Source of the DNA: Bifidobacterium castoris
Lineage (GTDB): Bacteria > Actinomycetota > Actinomycetes > Actinomycetales > Bifidobacteriaceae
Reading direction: 5' to 3'
DNA length: 64,000 nt
NCBI RefSeq assembly: GCF_003952025.1
Contig: NZ_QXGI01000002.1
Location: forward strand, 1 to 64,000
The number at the start of each line of letters is the position of its first letter. Within the stretch, counting starts at the first letter, position 1. The position numbers were made by a program, and so were the translations under genes. Shown in pieces: positions 10,126 to 17,160 of this stretch. Under the pieces are notes generated by a model. It was not told where the DNA came from and searched no databases. It saw nothing but the letters and a program-made list of their open reading frames with translations.

Positions 10126-10767
10126 TCAGACACTAGGTGCCGCAAGCACATACTTGTTCCACGCCGTGCGGTCGCCGTAGAACACGTTCAGGTCCAGATC
10201 GCCCGCATAGCCGGGCAGCCGCCCATGCGAACTGTATTGGCGCATCGCGCACCCGTATGCGTCCTCGTTCCACGGGTGCTGCTGGTAGCCGGTGGGAGCA
10301 TCATCGGCGTATTGCGCGACCCATAAGCCGCAGTCGTGTGCCGCAGCGATTCCCGCCACCGCGCTCATGGCCGACCGCTGCACGTAGACCAGCGGCTTGA
10401 CCCGCGTGAGCGCGATGTATGTTCCAAGAAATCGGTCGAGATAACCGACGTCGTTCCATGCCAAGTTGTCTGCGGCCTCCCAGTCCACGCACGGCAGACC
10501 GCGGTGCACATAGCCGAGCGTGTTCACCGTGAAGAAGCGTGCCTCGGCTTCGGCGCCGACCCCGCGGATGTAGTGCATGTAGCCGAACGGCTTGCCCAAG
10601 ACGATGCACCGCTGGATCCTCGCATCGGCACCCGTCCACACGCCGCGCACGATACCGTTGCCCGTGAACTCGCCCGCACCCCACGTGGCCTGCACCACCA
10701 AGAAGTCGAACGGCACCGCGTCGGGATTGAAATCCGCCTTCCAATTACTGATATCTATTCCGTGAAT
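10126..10767 (-). CDS. GH25 (lysozyme M1-type) muramidase, copy 1
   Basis: A glycoside hydrolase family 25 N-acetylmuramidase of the phage-endolysin type, cleaving peptidoglycan sugar chains. The fold begins at GIDISNW, and the catalytic pair is the Asp and Glu of CVDWE (about 95 and 97). The ending GDLDLNVFYGDRTAW is the usual last strand. There is no signal peptide and no separate wall-binding domain. The frame is open further upstream (ATG at 10812 and 10881), but AAGGAG lies six bases before an ATT codon at 10767, just where GH25 proteins normally begin. An ATT start is therefore proposed, with ATG 10812 as the conventional alternative. The holin-like gene follows about 80 bases later. 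It is about 90 percent identical in protein to the copy at 11947-12582. Confidence 0.85.
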   Translation of the reverse strand: MHGIDISNWKADFNPDAVPFDFLVVQATWGAGEFTGNGIVRGVWTGADARIQRCIVLGKPFGYMHYIRGVGAEAEARFFTVNTLGYVHRGLPCVDWEAADNLAWNDVGYLDRFLGTYIALTRVKPLVYVQRSAMSAVAGIAAAHDCGLWVAQYADDAPTGYQQHPWNEDAYGCAMRQYSSHGRLPGYAGDLDLNVFYGDRTAWNKYVLAAPSV

Positions 10768-10860
10768 AGTTTTCTCCTTGTATTGTTTTGAACACAGACC
10801 GTGCACTGACATCGATGCACTGGTATCACCCGATCGCATGCCGACAGCACATGGGACACT

Positions 10861-10908
10861 TCCAGCTACAATGGTTTTCAAATGCCGTAAGTCGAAGGGC
10901 AGGCAGAG
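10861..10908 (+). promoter_or_regulatory. Repeated promoter module, copy 1
   Basis: TTCCAGCTACAATG with -10 TACAAT at 10867-10872 lies about 40 bases before the ATG at 10909. The same module recurs at 12676-12687 and 13334-13346, each followed by an ATG at 41-42 bases. No -35 of consensus type is obvious. Confidence 0.5.
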
Positions 10909-11376
10909 ATGGCACAGTCACGCAAAAGCGGAAAGCTCATACGCTCCTGCATCCTGCTCTGCCTGCTCTACTTCATAATGGAAACCTCTTACTTCAACCC
11001 ACCTCGGGGAGCAGATGGCACAATTGGATTATTAATCTGCATCTTTGTAGGCATACCATCCCTATTCCTTGCTCCCGTCATCGCCTTGTTCCAAGGTATT
11101 TATTTTGCTCGGAGCACACGACTGCAAACCGCAGCTTTCCTTTGGCGATTATTCGCAATAGCAGGTGGATGCACACTCAACCTGACATTGACTTCCGTAC
11201 AAGGTTGGTACATCAATACGTATGGTTGGTTTTCTGTCTTCTATATCCTCGCTGCCCTTCCCCCGCTCTCTTTTCTAGCAGGAGGCATCCTCCTACGAGG
11301 TGGCAAAGCCATACACGCATGGACTAGAACACGAACTCAGCGAGAGCCCGGCACGCCGCACGCACATAGACGGTAG
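10909..11376 (+). CDS. Small polytopic membrane protein of unknown function, divergent from lysozyme 1
   Basis: 155 residues, not recognised. A basic N-terminus (MAQSRKSGK) is followed by about four hydrophobic stretches near residues 11-23, 38-62, 75-93 and 104-125, and a basic tail. The gene is transcribed away from the lysozyme through the shared promoter module. Its 3' end overlaps by about 50 bases, antisense, the degraded gene ending at 11324. A truncated copy of its first 18 codons exists at 12724. A role as immunity protein or anti-holin is possible from position alone; nothing in the sequence proves it. Confidence 0.6.
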   Translation: MAQSRKSGKLIRSCILLCLLYFIMETSYFNPPRGADGTIGLLICIFVGIPSLFLAPVIALFQGIYFARSTRLQTAAFLWRLFAIAGGCTLNLTLTSVQGWYINTYGWFSVFYILAALPPLSFLAGGILLRGGKAIHAWTRTRTQREPGTPHAHRR

Positions 11377-11862
11377 CGCCATCGTGAGAAAGGAAGTAGC
11401 GACATGCGGCGTCAATGATCTTCGTTAGATCTTTAGTTGCATCTCCACCAACTGCCTCGTAGAATGCTTGTTCAGCAGCCGCCTTAGTGGTGGCATTCTC
11501 ACTCCATGCCATTTGTTTAAACCGGTTGGCCAATTCGCTTCGGTTGTTGTAGTAAGCAAGCATGGTGTCCGACAACAGGTGAGTCGTTGCAGTGGATGCC
11601 TTGAGCTTGCTTGTCAGGTAAATTGCATCACCGTCAGAGCACATATCTGAGTAGTTGCACTCATTACCTACACCGGTCAAACGCAGACTGGCGAGAGGCT
11701 CCACCGCATACCAGTTGTCTTTGGCTCCAATAAGAGCTCGGGCCACTGTATCCACATTGGCGGACGGGTGTGAGAGTGCGCGTTCTCATGTTCTGCAATG
11801 CTCGCAGATGAGCCCTCCGCAGAGTCGTCCAGCATAGCCGGCTGGACATCGGTATCAATCAC
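11324..11862 (-). pseudogene. Fused remnants: 5' end of a second holin-like gene joined to the 3' end of a DUF1906-protein paralogue
   Basis: The GTG at 11862 has the same AAAGGAG site and opening (IDTD) as the holin-like gene at 10045, but it continues for only about 40 recognisable codons. In another frame, 11755 to 11324 encodes 143 residues that resemble the C-terminal 150 residues of the DUF1906 protein at 14031-16388. For example, CNYSDMCSDGDAIYLTSKL matches GYADVLADADAWIIAKYM, and both end near a conserved Ala-rich helix. No start or ribosome site of its own is seen for the second part. This looks like the product of a deletion between two island genes. Confidence 0.65.
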
Positions 11863-11946
11863 ATAATCTCCTTTCCAGATGCATAGATAGATACAATCGC
11901 TCGTTTTCTCGCAGATTCATACCCGCGCGGCAAAAGATTCCACGAA

Positions 11947-12582
11947 CTAGGCACCGCACATCACATACTTGTTCCACGCAGTGCGGTCACCGTAGAACAC
12001 ATTCAGGTCCAGATCGCCCGCATAACCGGGCAGCCGCCCATGCGAGCTGTACTGGCGCATCGCACACGCATAGGCGCCCTCGTTCCACGGGTGCAGCTGG
12101 TAGCCGGTGGAAGCATCGTCGGCGTATTGCGCGACCCACAGACCGCAGTCATGCGCCGCGGCGGCACCCGCCACCGCACTCATGGCCGACTGCTGCACGT
12201 AGACCAGCGGTTTGACCCGCGTGAGCGCGATGTACGTTCCGAAAAAACGGTCGAGATAACCGATGTCGTTCCATGCTGGATTGTCTGCGACCTCCCAATC
12301 CACGCACGGCAGACCCCGATGCACATAGCCGAGCGTGTTCGCCGCGAAGAACCGCGCCTCGGCTTCGGCGCCGACCCCACGGATGTAGTGCATATAGCCG
12401 AACGGTTTGCCCAAGGCAACGCATTGCTGGATCTTCGCATCCGCGCCCACCCACACGCCACGCACGATGCCGTTGCCCGTGAACTCGCCCGCACCCCACG
12501 TGGCCTGCACCACTAGGAAATCAAATGGAACACGATCGGGATTGAAATCCGCCTTCCAATTACTGATATCGATTCCGTGAAT
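11947..12582 (-). CDS. GH25 (lysozyme M1-type) muramidase, copy 2
   Basis: A second muramidase with the same layout as copy 1: GIDISNW at the start, CVDWE as the catalytic pair, GDLDLNVFYGDRTAW near the end. It keeps all visible active-site residues and so looks functional. It differs at about 25 positions, mostly conservative (for example VWVGADAKIQQ against VWTGADARIQR), and ends in MCGA instead of LAAPSV. AAGGAG six bases before ATT at 12582 is conserved, supporting an unusual ATT start in both copies; the conventional alternative is the ATG at 12627. Its downstream holin-like partner is broken, so any export would depend on the copy at 9728-10045. Confidence 0.83.
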   Translation of the reverse strand: MHGIDISNWKADFNPDRVPFDFLVVQATWGAGEFTGNGIVRGVWVGADAKIQQCVALGKPFGYMHYIRGVGAEAEARFFAANTLGYVHRGLPCVDWEVADNPAWNDIGYLDRFFGTYIALTRVKPLVYVQQSAMSAVAGAAAAHDCGLWVAQYADDASTGYQLHPWNEGAYACAMRQYSSHGRLPGYAGDLDLNVFYGDRTAWNKYVMCGA

Positions 12583-12778
12583 AGTTTTCTCCTTGTATTG
12601 TTTTGAACACAGACCGTGCACTGACATCGACGCACTGGTATCACCCAATCGCATGCCGACAGCACATGGGACACTTCCAGCTACAATGGTTTTCAAATGC
12701 CGTGAGCCGAAGGGCAGGCAGAGATGGCACAGTCACGCAAGCGAGGAAAACTCATACGCTCCTGCATCCTGCTCTGCC
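11947..12778. repeat. Second copy of a duplicated lysozyme/promoter/membrane-protein cassette
   Basis: The interval matches about 10130-10962 at high nucleotide identity: the whole lysozyme, the intergenic region with the TACAAT promoter module, and the first 18 codons of the divergent membrane-protein gene. Similarity also reaches into the start of the following holin-like gene. The right-hand break is sharp at about 12776. Confidence 0.85.
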
Positions 12779-12801
12779 CGCCGTTACACTGCTTCCGATA
12801 G
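12724..12801 (+). pseudogene. Truncated copy of the divergent small membrane-protein gene
   Basis: The ATG at 12724 starts MAQSRKRGKLIRSCILLC, matching the 10909 gene. The sequence then diverges at the duplication edge, and the frame stops at TAG 12799-12801 after 25 codons. Promoter module copy 2 (TACAAT 12682-12687) still precedes it. Confidence 0.75.
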
Positions 12802-12826
12802 ACATCTGACCACACAAAGGTGAACA

Positions 12827-13219
12827 ATGAAGCCACACCCCACTCGCATCAGACATTGCCGTCAACAGCTGAGGCAGATTCGTACTGATCAGTGGATTGC
12901 CGGCATTCGAAGAATCCTGTGGTGGAGCGGCTTCCTCATGCAGATTGGCTGCATGATCGTCGCCAGCCAGACCGATGCCGAATCGACGATGCCAAGCACT
13001 ACGCCATGGCAAACGATTGGCATCGTCATTCTTATTGGCTGGGCATTGTGGATTCTTTGCCCGATTCTGCAACTCATGGAAATAGCGGTTACACCACCGC
13101 CCCATCATGACAACCGCGATCATGCGACCATCATCATCTGCACCATCACGACCACACTGGTCACGCTCGCAAGCGCATACCTATTCTTCATCGCCACGCT
13201 AACGCCGTCACCCGCATGA
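12827..13219 (+). CDS. Small membrane protein of unknown function
   Basis: 130 residues, not recognised. A basic amphipathic N-terminus (MKPHPTRIRHCRQQLRQIR) is followed by membrane segments at about 30-46, 62-84 and 101-124. AAAGGTG seven bases before the ATG supports the start. It lies just past the duplicated cassette, on the same strand as the other small membrane proteins, and begins 26 bases after the truncated copy, so it may be read from promoter module copy 2. No homology to the 155- or 188-residue neighbours is evident beyond general composition. Confidence 0.55.
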   Translation: MKPHPTRIRHCRQQLRQIRTDQWIAGIRRILWWSGFLMQIGCMIVASQTDAESTMPSTTPWQTIGIVILIGWALWILCPILQLMEIAVTPPPHHDNRDHATIIICTITTTLVTLASAYLFFIATLTPSPA

Positions 13220-13333
13220 AAAAGCGGACGACAGAGGCTACAACTAGCCAACAGGATGCGCGAGAAAGGCAGCATATACGCGCGCCAGAATCGGCCTTTC
13301 GAGAAGGATGGCATCCTTACACCAATCCGCGGA

Positions 13334-13381
13334 TTCCAGCTACAATGATTCAGGATTATCCAAATGTAGGAACTGACAGAA
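13334..13381 (+). promoter_or_regulatory. Repeated promoter module, copy 3
   Basis: ATTCCAGCTACAATG carries TACAAT at 13341-13346, 41 bases upstream of the ATG at 13382. It matches the modules at 10861 and 12676 although the downstream gene is different. Confidence 0.5.
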
Positions 13382-13948
13382 ATGACACAGTTACACGAAG
13401 CTGATAAACATCAGTTCAGCAATGCAATCCACCGACTAGGTCATATATTGTCTCCTCGACGTTGCCTACGCCAACCCACACCAGTATTCTCGTGGATCTT
13501 TGGCATATTGTTGTTACTGGATGTGCCGGTACTGCTCATCACAGGGCTGATCACTCTCACACTTGCCGAGGAATCCGCACCGGATATTCCACCCGAATGT
13601 CTCTCTGACAAGCCGTGCCCAGCAACCCCGCAGCAACATTTACGAGACACGACCATATTCTATGGATCACTTGCACTATGGTTCCTATTTGTGCTGATCA
13701 TGCATCTTGCAATAATCGCGCTCATGGATGACACATTGTCATCGAAACACTGCAAGGTAACTATCTGCACCGTTATTCTCCTCACCTTCCTAACATTGCT
13801 AGGAGCAGGATGCCTGCTGAATCAATGGGTGCATGACGTTCGTATTGTAGCGATCTATTGCACATCAGTGCTGGTTGCCGTGCTATGGCCTGCGTATGTG
13901 TCTGCCCGCATACGATGCTACCCATACGCACACAAAAACACGTTCTGA
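13382..13948 (+). CDS. Polytopic membrane protein of unknown function
   Basis: 188 residues, not recognised. It has membrane segments at about 35-62, 92-114, 125-145 and 152-172, and one loop with a Cys pair (PPECLSDKPCP) that could be disulphide-bonded outside the cell. The start region (ACAGAAATGACACAG) resembles that of the 10909 gene (GCAGAGATGGCACAG), and both share the upstream promoter module, which suggests co-regulation. It is convergent with the DUF1906 gene, whose stop lies 82 bases away. Function cannot be assigned; an immunity or anti-holin role is speculative. Confidence 0.6.
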   Translation: MTQLHEADKHQFSNAIHRLGHILSPRRCLRQPTPVFSWIFGILLLLDVPVLLITGLITLTLAEESAPDIPPECLSDKPCPATPQQHLRDTTIFYGSLALWFLFVLIMHLAIIALMDDTLSSKHCKVTICTVILLTFLTLLGAGCLLNQWVHDVRIVAIYCTSVLVAVLWPAYVSARIRCYPYAHKNTF

Positions 13949-14030
13949 CTTTTCATCACTCGTTCACCAACCGAGAAGTATCTGTGTAGGATACTCTTTC
14001 AGTAAGAGCACCCCATACAGATGCATCATT

Positions 14031-16388
14031 TTATCGACTGGGGTTACTGATAAAAGCAGCATAAGCTTGGGCCAAACTTCTCGCCTCATCCTCTACTGGC
14101 ATCCTATCCGCATGTGCTGCGTGGCAGAGGAGCCAAGTTGTAATCGGGAAATTAGTATTTCCAATATCGATGCCGTCGCCCAATGCCAAAAAAGCTTCAC
14201 TAACATTAGAAGCTTTCCCGCCAAACCGTTCATTATAGAACTGCACGATGCGCTGCTGCTGATTTTGCTGGAAGAGCTCTTTCACAGCTTCAGACAATGA
14301 GTGTCCCGAGGGCTGTTCCTTCATATACTTGGCTATAATCCATGCATCAGCATCCGCTAATACATCTGCATAGCCGAATCCCATGCCATCCGATACGCTG
14401 CCCAAATGTGCTTTGAGCCACGTTGCCAAATCAGCGTCATGCCCTTCTGACACATATTTGCCCCAAATCTGCAAAAGATCCAGAGGCCACCCACCAAGAT
14501 CTCCAAATCCGTAATGGTTCTGCTGAGTCTCCACGCCCCAAGTCAGATATCCCAATGCCGTAGCCGCCATATGGGCAAGATCCGGATAGAAATCAGAGTT
14601 CTTAATCGCTGGCTGTTGGGAACAAACTGTTGCGCATAGCACGCGAGCTTGTACTAGCTGTTCGGGAGAGCTGACTTCCGGAGTGTAGGCTTGCCACATC
14701 GCTTGGCTATCCGAGCTCCCAGAGGACCAATACTCGGGCTTGCGCAACCAATCAAGAATGAACTCGCCAATCCCATCCTGAAATGCCGAAAGAGGATTGG
14801 AGAGCCCGCTCATTCCGCTCATGCACTCCTCTTCCGTCCTTCGCACCCACTTGTACAATGGGTCATTGACACTCTCGGGGAGCACGGTATCACAAGGCAT
14901 CACTTGTCCTGAGTAGGCGACGCGGTCGAGGTCCCAGTCGTGGTAGCTGATTTCGGTGAACTGGTCGTAGTTCCAGTTGCTTGGGATTGGGAAGCCGAGG
15001 TTGCCGGAGAAGCCTGTGGACATGTCGGATACGAAGCTCGAGACCGCGTATCCGGCGTCGCATACGCGCGTGCAGATGTTGCGTGACGCGTAGATGCCGA
15101 CTTTGTAGCCGCCGGTGATGGTGTCATGGATGGCTTTGAAGTACGGGATGATGGCGGCCGTCACCTCGGGGTCCGTGGCGTCGTAGTCGACGGCGAAGTA
15201 GATGACCGTCTGGGGCACGCCGAGGCGTTGCGCCGCCGCCGCGGCCTCCTGCGCGTGACGTGCGCCGGTCTGCGAGGTAAAGGTGTCCAGACTGGTGGAA
15301 TCCTCCTGGAAGATGGGGAAGTACTTGAGTCCGTGCTCGACGATGCGTTCGAGCTCGCCGGGCCGGATTGCTTTCCAGTAGTCCTTGGGCTGAAGCTTGT
15401 CCTGATTGGGTTCGCTCAGGTAGCGGCCTACAATCTCGTATCCGTCGGCCTTGAGCTGTTCGGCGAATTCGTCGGTGATCTCAAATCGTGTATCGCATGC
15501 CACTGCCGGGCGGTTCGGGTTGCCGCACGAGGTGAGCAGGCTCATCCATGTGTACGCGTCCACGCCACCGCTCGCGGGTAGCGCATAGGCATGTTGGAAT
15601 TCCTCGACTGCACCGCTGATGGCCGTATTCCACACGGAGTAAACACTGGAGCCATACCCATTGCACACCAATGCCGCAGAGGCAAGCCATACCCATTTTG
15701 GATTAGCACCTGCCGTAGAGGCATCGATCGTCTTGAGTCTGGAACGGGTACCGTTGCCGAAGTTGCCGGTCGCCTCATCAGGCGTGAAACCCTCCAGCGC
15801 CTGCAACACCTGAATGAGCGCCATATTCATTTCCCGGCCATATAGACCGTCGGTCGGAATAATTCCGGTATAAGAACGATACTGTTCATTGATTTGTTGC
15901 TGCACCTCTCGAATGACCTGCCTACCGCCAGAACTTGCAATCAGCTTGAACTGCTGCATCGACAGCAACGCCATCATGATGTCCATGGTCACGGTCGAAT
16001 CGCCTCCGATGCCCATGTCCGTCTTCAACTCGCGAATCGCGGCGCCCGTGCCGCCATAGAAATGCCGCGTGATGGAAACGGCCCCGGTGCCGTAGCCCTT
16101 GCACCACAATGCACCCTGAATGATGGCGTAGACGTTCGATTCCGCCTCGGCGCCATCGGGCTGCTGAGCAATGCCCTGCGGCCAGCGCGCCTGGAATCGC
16201 GACTGCGTGCCCGGACCGAACGCGTCTGCCGTCTGTTCAATGCCCAGCTCGATCTGCAGCGCGTGCAGCAGACCGTACACCGTCACCCATCCCGTCGCAC
16301 CGTTCTCCGGCACTTTGTCGAAGCGTGCATCCGCACCATATGTCTCGTTCAACCACTTCTGGGTTGCGAGCACCATCTCGTCTGTCAT
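14031..16388 (-). CDS. Peptidoglycan-binding protein with DUF1906 (glycoside hydrolase-like) domain
   Basis: 785 residues. The first 310 or so hold peptidoglycan-binding-like helical repeats (TQKWLNETYGAD, IREVQQQINEQY, ALIQVLQALEG, AISGAVEEFQHAYALP). Residues about 320-520 form a DUF1906/Rv2525c-like TIM-barrel domain: CDTRFEI near the start, YEIVGRYLSE, KYFPIFQE, VIYFAVDYDA, KVGIYASRNIC, and ISYHDWDLDRV at the end. These domains resemble GH25-type muramidases. About 260 alpha-helical C-terminal residues are not recognised but recur in the remnant at 11324-11755. No signal peptide or membrane segment is seen. The start is ATG 16388 because GAAAGGA lies upstream. A consensus promoter with a central palindrome lies just upstream, divergent from the XRE gene. 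Confidence 0.82.
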   Translation of the reverse strand: MTDEMVLATQKWLNETYGADARFDKVPENGATGWVTVYGLLHALQIELGIEQTADAFGPGTQSRFQARWPQGIAQQPDGAEAESNVYAIIQGALWCKGYGTGAVSITRHFYGGTGAAIRELKTDMGIGGDSTVTMDIMMALLSMQQFKLIASSGGRQVIREVQQQINEQYRSYTGIIPTDGLYGREMNMALIQVLQALEGFTPDEATGNFGNGTRSRLKTIDASTAGANPKWVWLASAALVCNGYGSSVYSVWNTAISGAVEEFQHAYALPASGGVDAYTWMSLLTSCGNPNRPAVACDTRFEITDEFAEQLKADGYEIVGRYLSEPNQDKLQPKDYWKAIRPGELERIVEHGLKYFPIFQEDSTSLDTFTSQTGARHAQEAAAAAQRLGVPQTVIYFAVDYDATDPEVTAAIIPYFKAIHDTITGGYKVGIYASRNICTRVCDAGYAVSSFVSDMSTGFSGNLGFPIPSNWNYDQFTEISYHDWDLDRVAYSGQVMPCDTVLPESVNDPLYKWVRRTEEECMSGMSGLSNPLSAFQDGIGEFILDWLRKPEYWSSGSSDSQAMWQAYTPEVSSPEQLVQARVLCATVCSQQPAIKNSDFYPDLAHMAATALGYLTWGVETQQNHYGFGDLGGWPLDLLQIWGKYVSEGHDADLATWLKAHLGSVSDGMGFGYADVLADADAWIIAKYMKEQPSGHSLSEAVKELFQQNQQQRIVQFYNERFGGKASNVSEAFLALGDGIDIGNTNFPITTWLLCHAAHADRMPVEDEARSLAQAYAAFISNPSR

Positions 16389-16429
16389 AGGTCGTGTCCT
16401 TTCTGTGTTTAGCTGACCTGACAAACTTG

Positions 16430-16458
16430 ATTGTAACCATATGGTTTCTTTTTGTCAA
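16430..16458 (-). promoter_or_regulatory. Consensus promoter of the DUF1906 gene with palindromic operator in the spacer
   Basis: On the minus strand TTGACA and TACAAT are separated by exactly 17 bases, the best sigma-70-type promoter seen in the window. The spacer contains the perfect palindrome AACCATATGGTT (16435-16446), overlapping the edge of the -10. A repressor bound there would block polymerase; the adjacent XRE protein is the obvious candidate. Confidence 0.8.
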
Positions 16459-16498
16459 CTCATGGATTCAGTTTAAGCATTACAGTACACTGAAACCC

Positions 16499-16747
16499 AT
16501 GGCAGAATACGGAGAACGCTTTGCGCAGGCCTTGGCCGCCGAGCTGCGCGCACAGAAGGCACGACGCAAGGTGAGTGACGAGCAGATCGGCGAGGCCATA
16601 GGTGCGCACCGTGTGTCAGTGAGCCGCTACCTCACCGGCGAACGGCCCATCCCCATGGTCGTCTTCGCCGACATGTGCGACTTCCTGGGAGTCAGCCCGT
16701 CGAAAGTCATAGACGACGCGGAACAACAGGCTCGCAGGAACCCCTAG
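16499..16747 (+). CDS. XRE-family helix-turn-helix regulator
   Basis: 82 residues, a bare HTH_3/Cro-C1 domain: SDEQIGEAIGAHRVSVSRYL is helices 2-3, and ERPIPMVVFADMCDFLGVSP follows. Small stand-alone proteins of this kind bind palindromic operators as dimers. The frame is open upstream to 16394, but that part runs through the divergent promoter. ATG at 16499 gives the natural domain start and has TACAGT 12 bases upstream with no ribosome site, so the mRNA may be leaderless or nearly so. An inverted repeat TTCAGT...ACTGAA (16467-16494) flanks this -10. It likely controls itself and the divergent DUF1906 gene. Confidence 0.82.
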   Translation: MAEYGERFAQALAAELRAQKARRKVSDEQIGEAIGAHRVSVSRYLTGERPIPMVVFADMCDFLGVSPSKVIDDAEQQARRNP

Positions 16748-16809
16748 CGCATCAGCGGCAACGGCAATATCGGTCACGGTCGGCAATCAGCCACCCCTTA
16801 GCGTCATAA

Positions 16810-16866
16810 TCGAACTGTTGTTCGAATCCTGCCCACAGTATACACTGTAATCGAACACATGTTCTA
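16810..16866. promoter_or_regulatory. Two LexA (SOS) boxes flanking a promoter-like palindrome
   Basis: Box 1, TCGAACTGTTGTTCGA (16810-16825), is a perfect palindrome of the actinobacterial LexA consensus TCGAAC-N4-GTTCGA. Box 2, TCGAACACATGTTCTA (16851-16866), differs at one base. Between them lies ACAGTATACACTGT (16835-16848). Reading rightward, TTGTTC (16818-16823) and TACACT (16841-16846) are 17 bases apart and could be a -35/-10 pair, with box 2 over the start point. Reading leftward, TATACT could serve as a -10 toward the XRE gene in antisense. The 16748-17160 interval holds no conventional gene. Confidence 0.7.
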
Positions 16867-17021
16867 ACAATAACGCCGCGGACCGAAAACATCGCACCAC
16901 AACTGCGCGCGTCGAAGCCATCCATGCTCTATAGCTTGAACTATCAAGACAGGGAAGTTGACATCCTGCTAGCAAAGCCTCACTGTTGAGGAACTACACA
17001 ATAAAAGAGAGAAGGATGCCC

Positions 17022-17144
17022 ATGCAAGCATGGCATTCAACACTTCCACGCTTCTTTGCCGTTACGAGTGTAATGCAGAAGACCATAATCTGCAAAAGTA
17101 TGGTCGTTTACTCTAACGGAAGTAGTGCAAACGACCATGTTTGA
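17022..17144 (+). CDS. Candidate short ORF downstream of the SOS-type promoter
   Basis: 40 codons from ATG 17022 to TGA 17144, with AGAGAAGG six bases before the ATG (an in-frame ATG at 17016 lies too close to it). The product begins MQAWHSTLPRFF and contains a mildly hydrophobic middle (TIICKSMVVY), with no clear membrane span. It lies about 170 bases downstream of the LexA boxes and ends 16 bases before the stop of the convergent reductase gene. The alternative is a non-coding transcript or nothing. Short SOS-induced peptides are known elsewhere (TisB), but no similarity is claimed. Confidence 0.3.
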   Translation: MQAWHSTLPRFFAVTSVMQKTIICKSMVVYSNGSSANDHV

Positions 17145-17160
17145 GCTTCATCACGCAAGC

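Noticed and set aside
16816-16832. T-loop-like GTTCGAATCC suggesting a tRNA fragment or att site
   Set aside because: The flanks do not form a T-stem and no other tRNA arm is near. The bases are fully explained by the LexA box palindrome.
16787-16975. 62-codon minus-strand ORF across the LexA boxes
   Set aside because: No ribosome site, and it runs through the SOS boxes and palindrome; composition gives no support.
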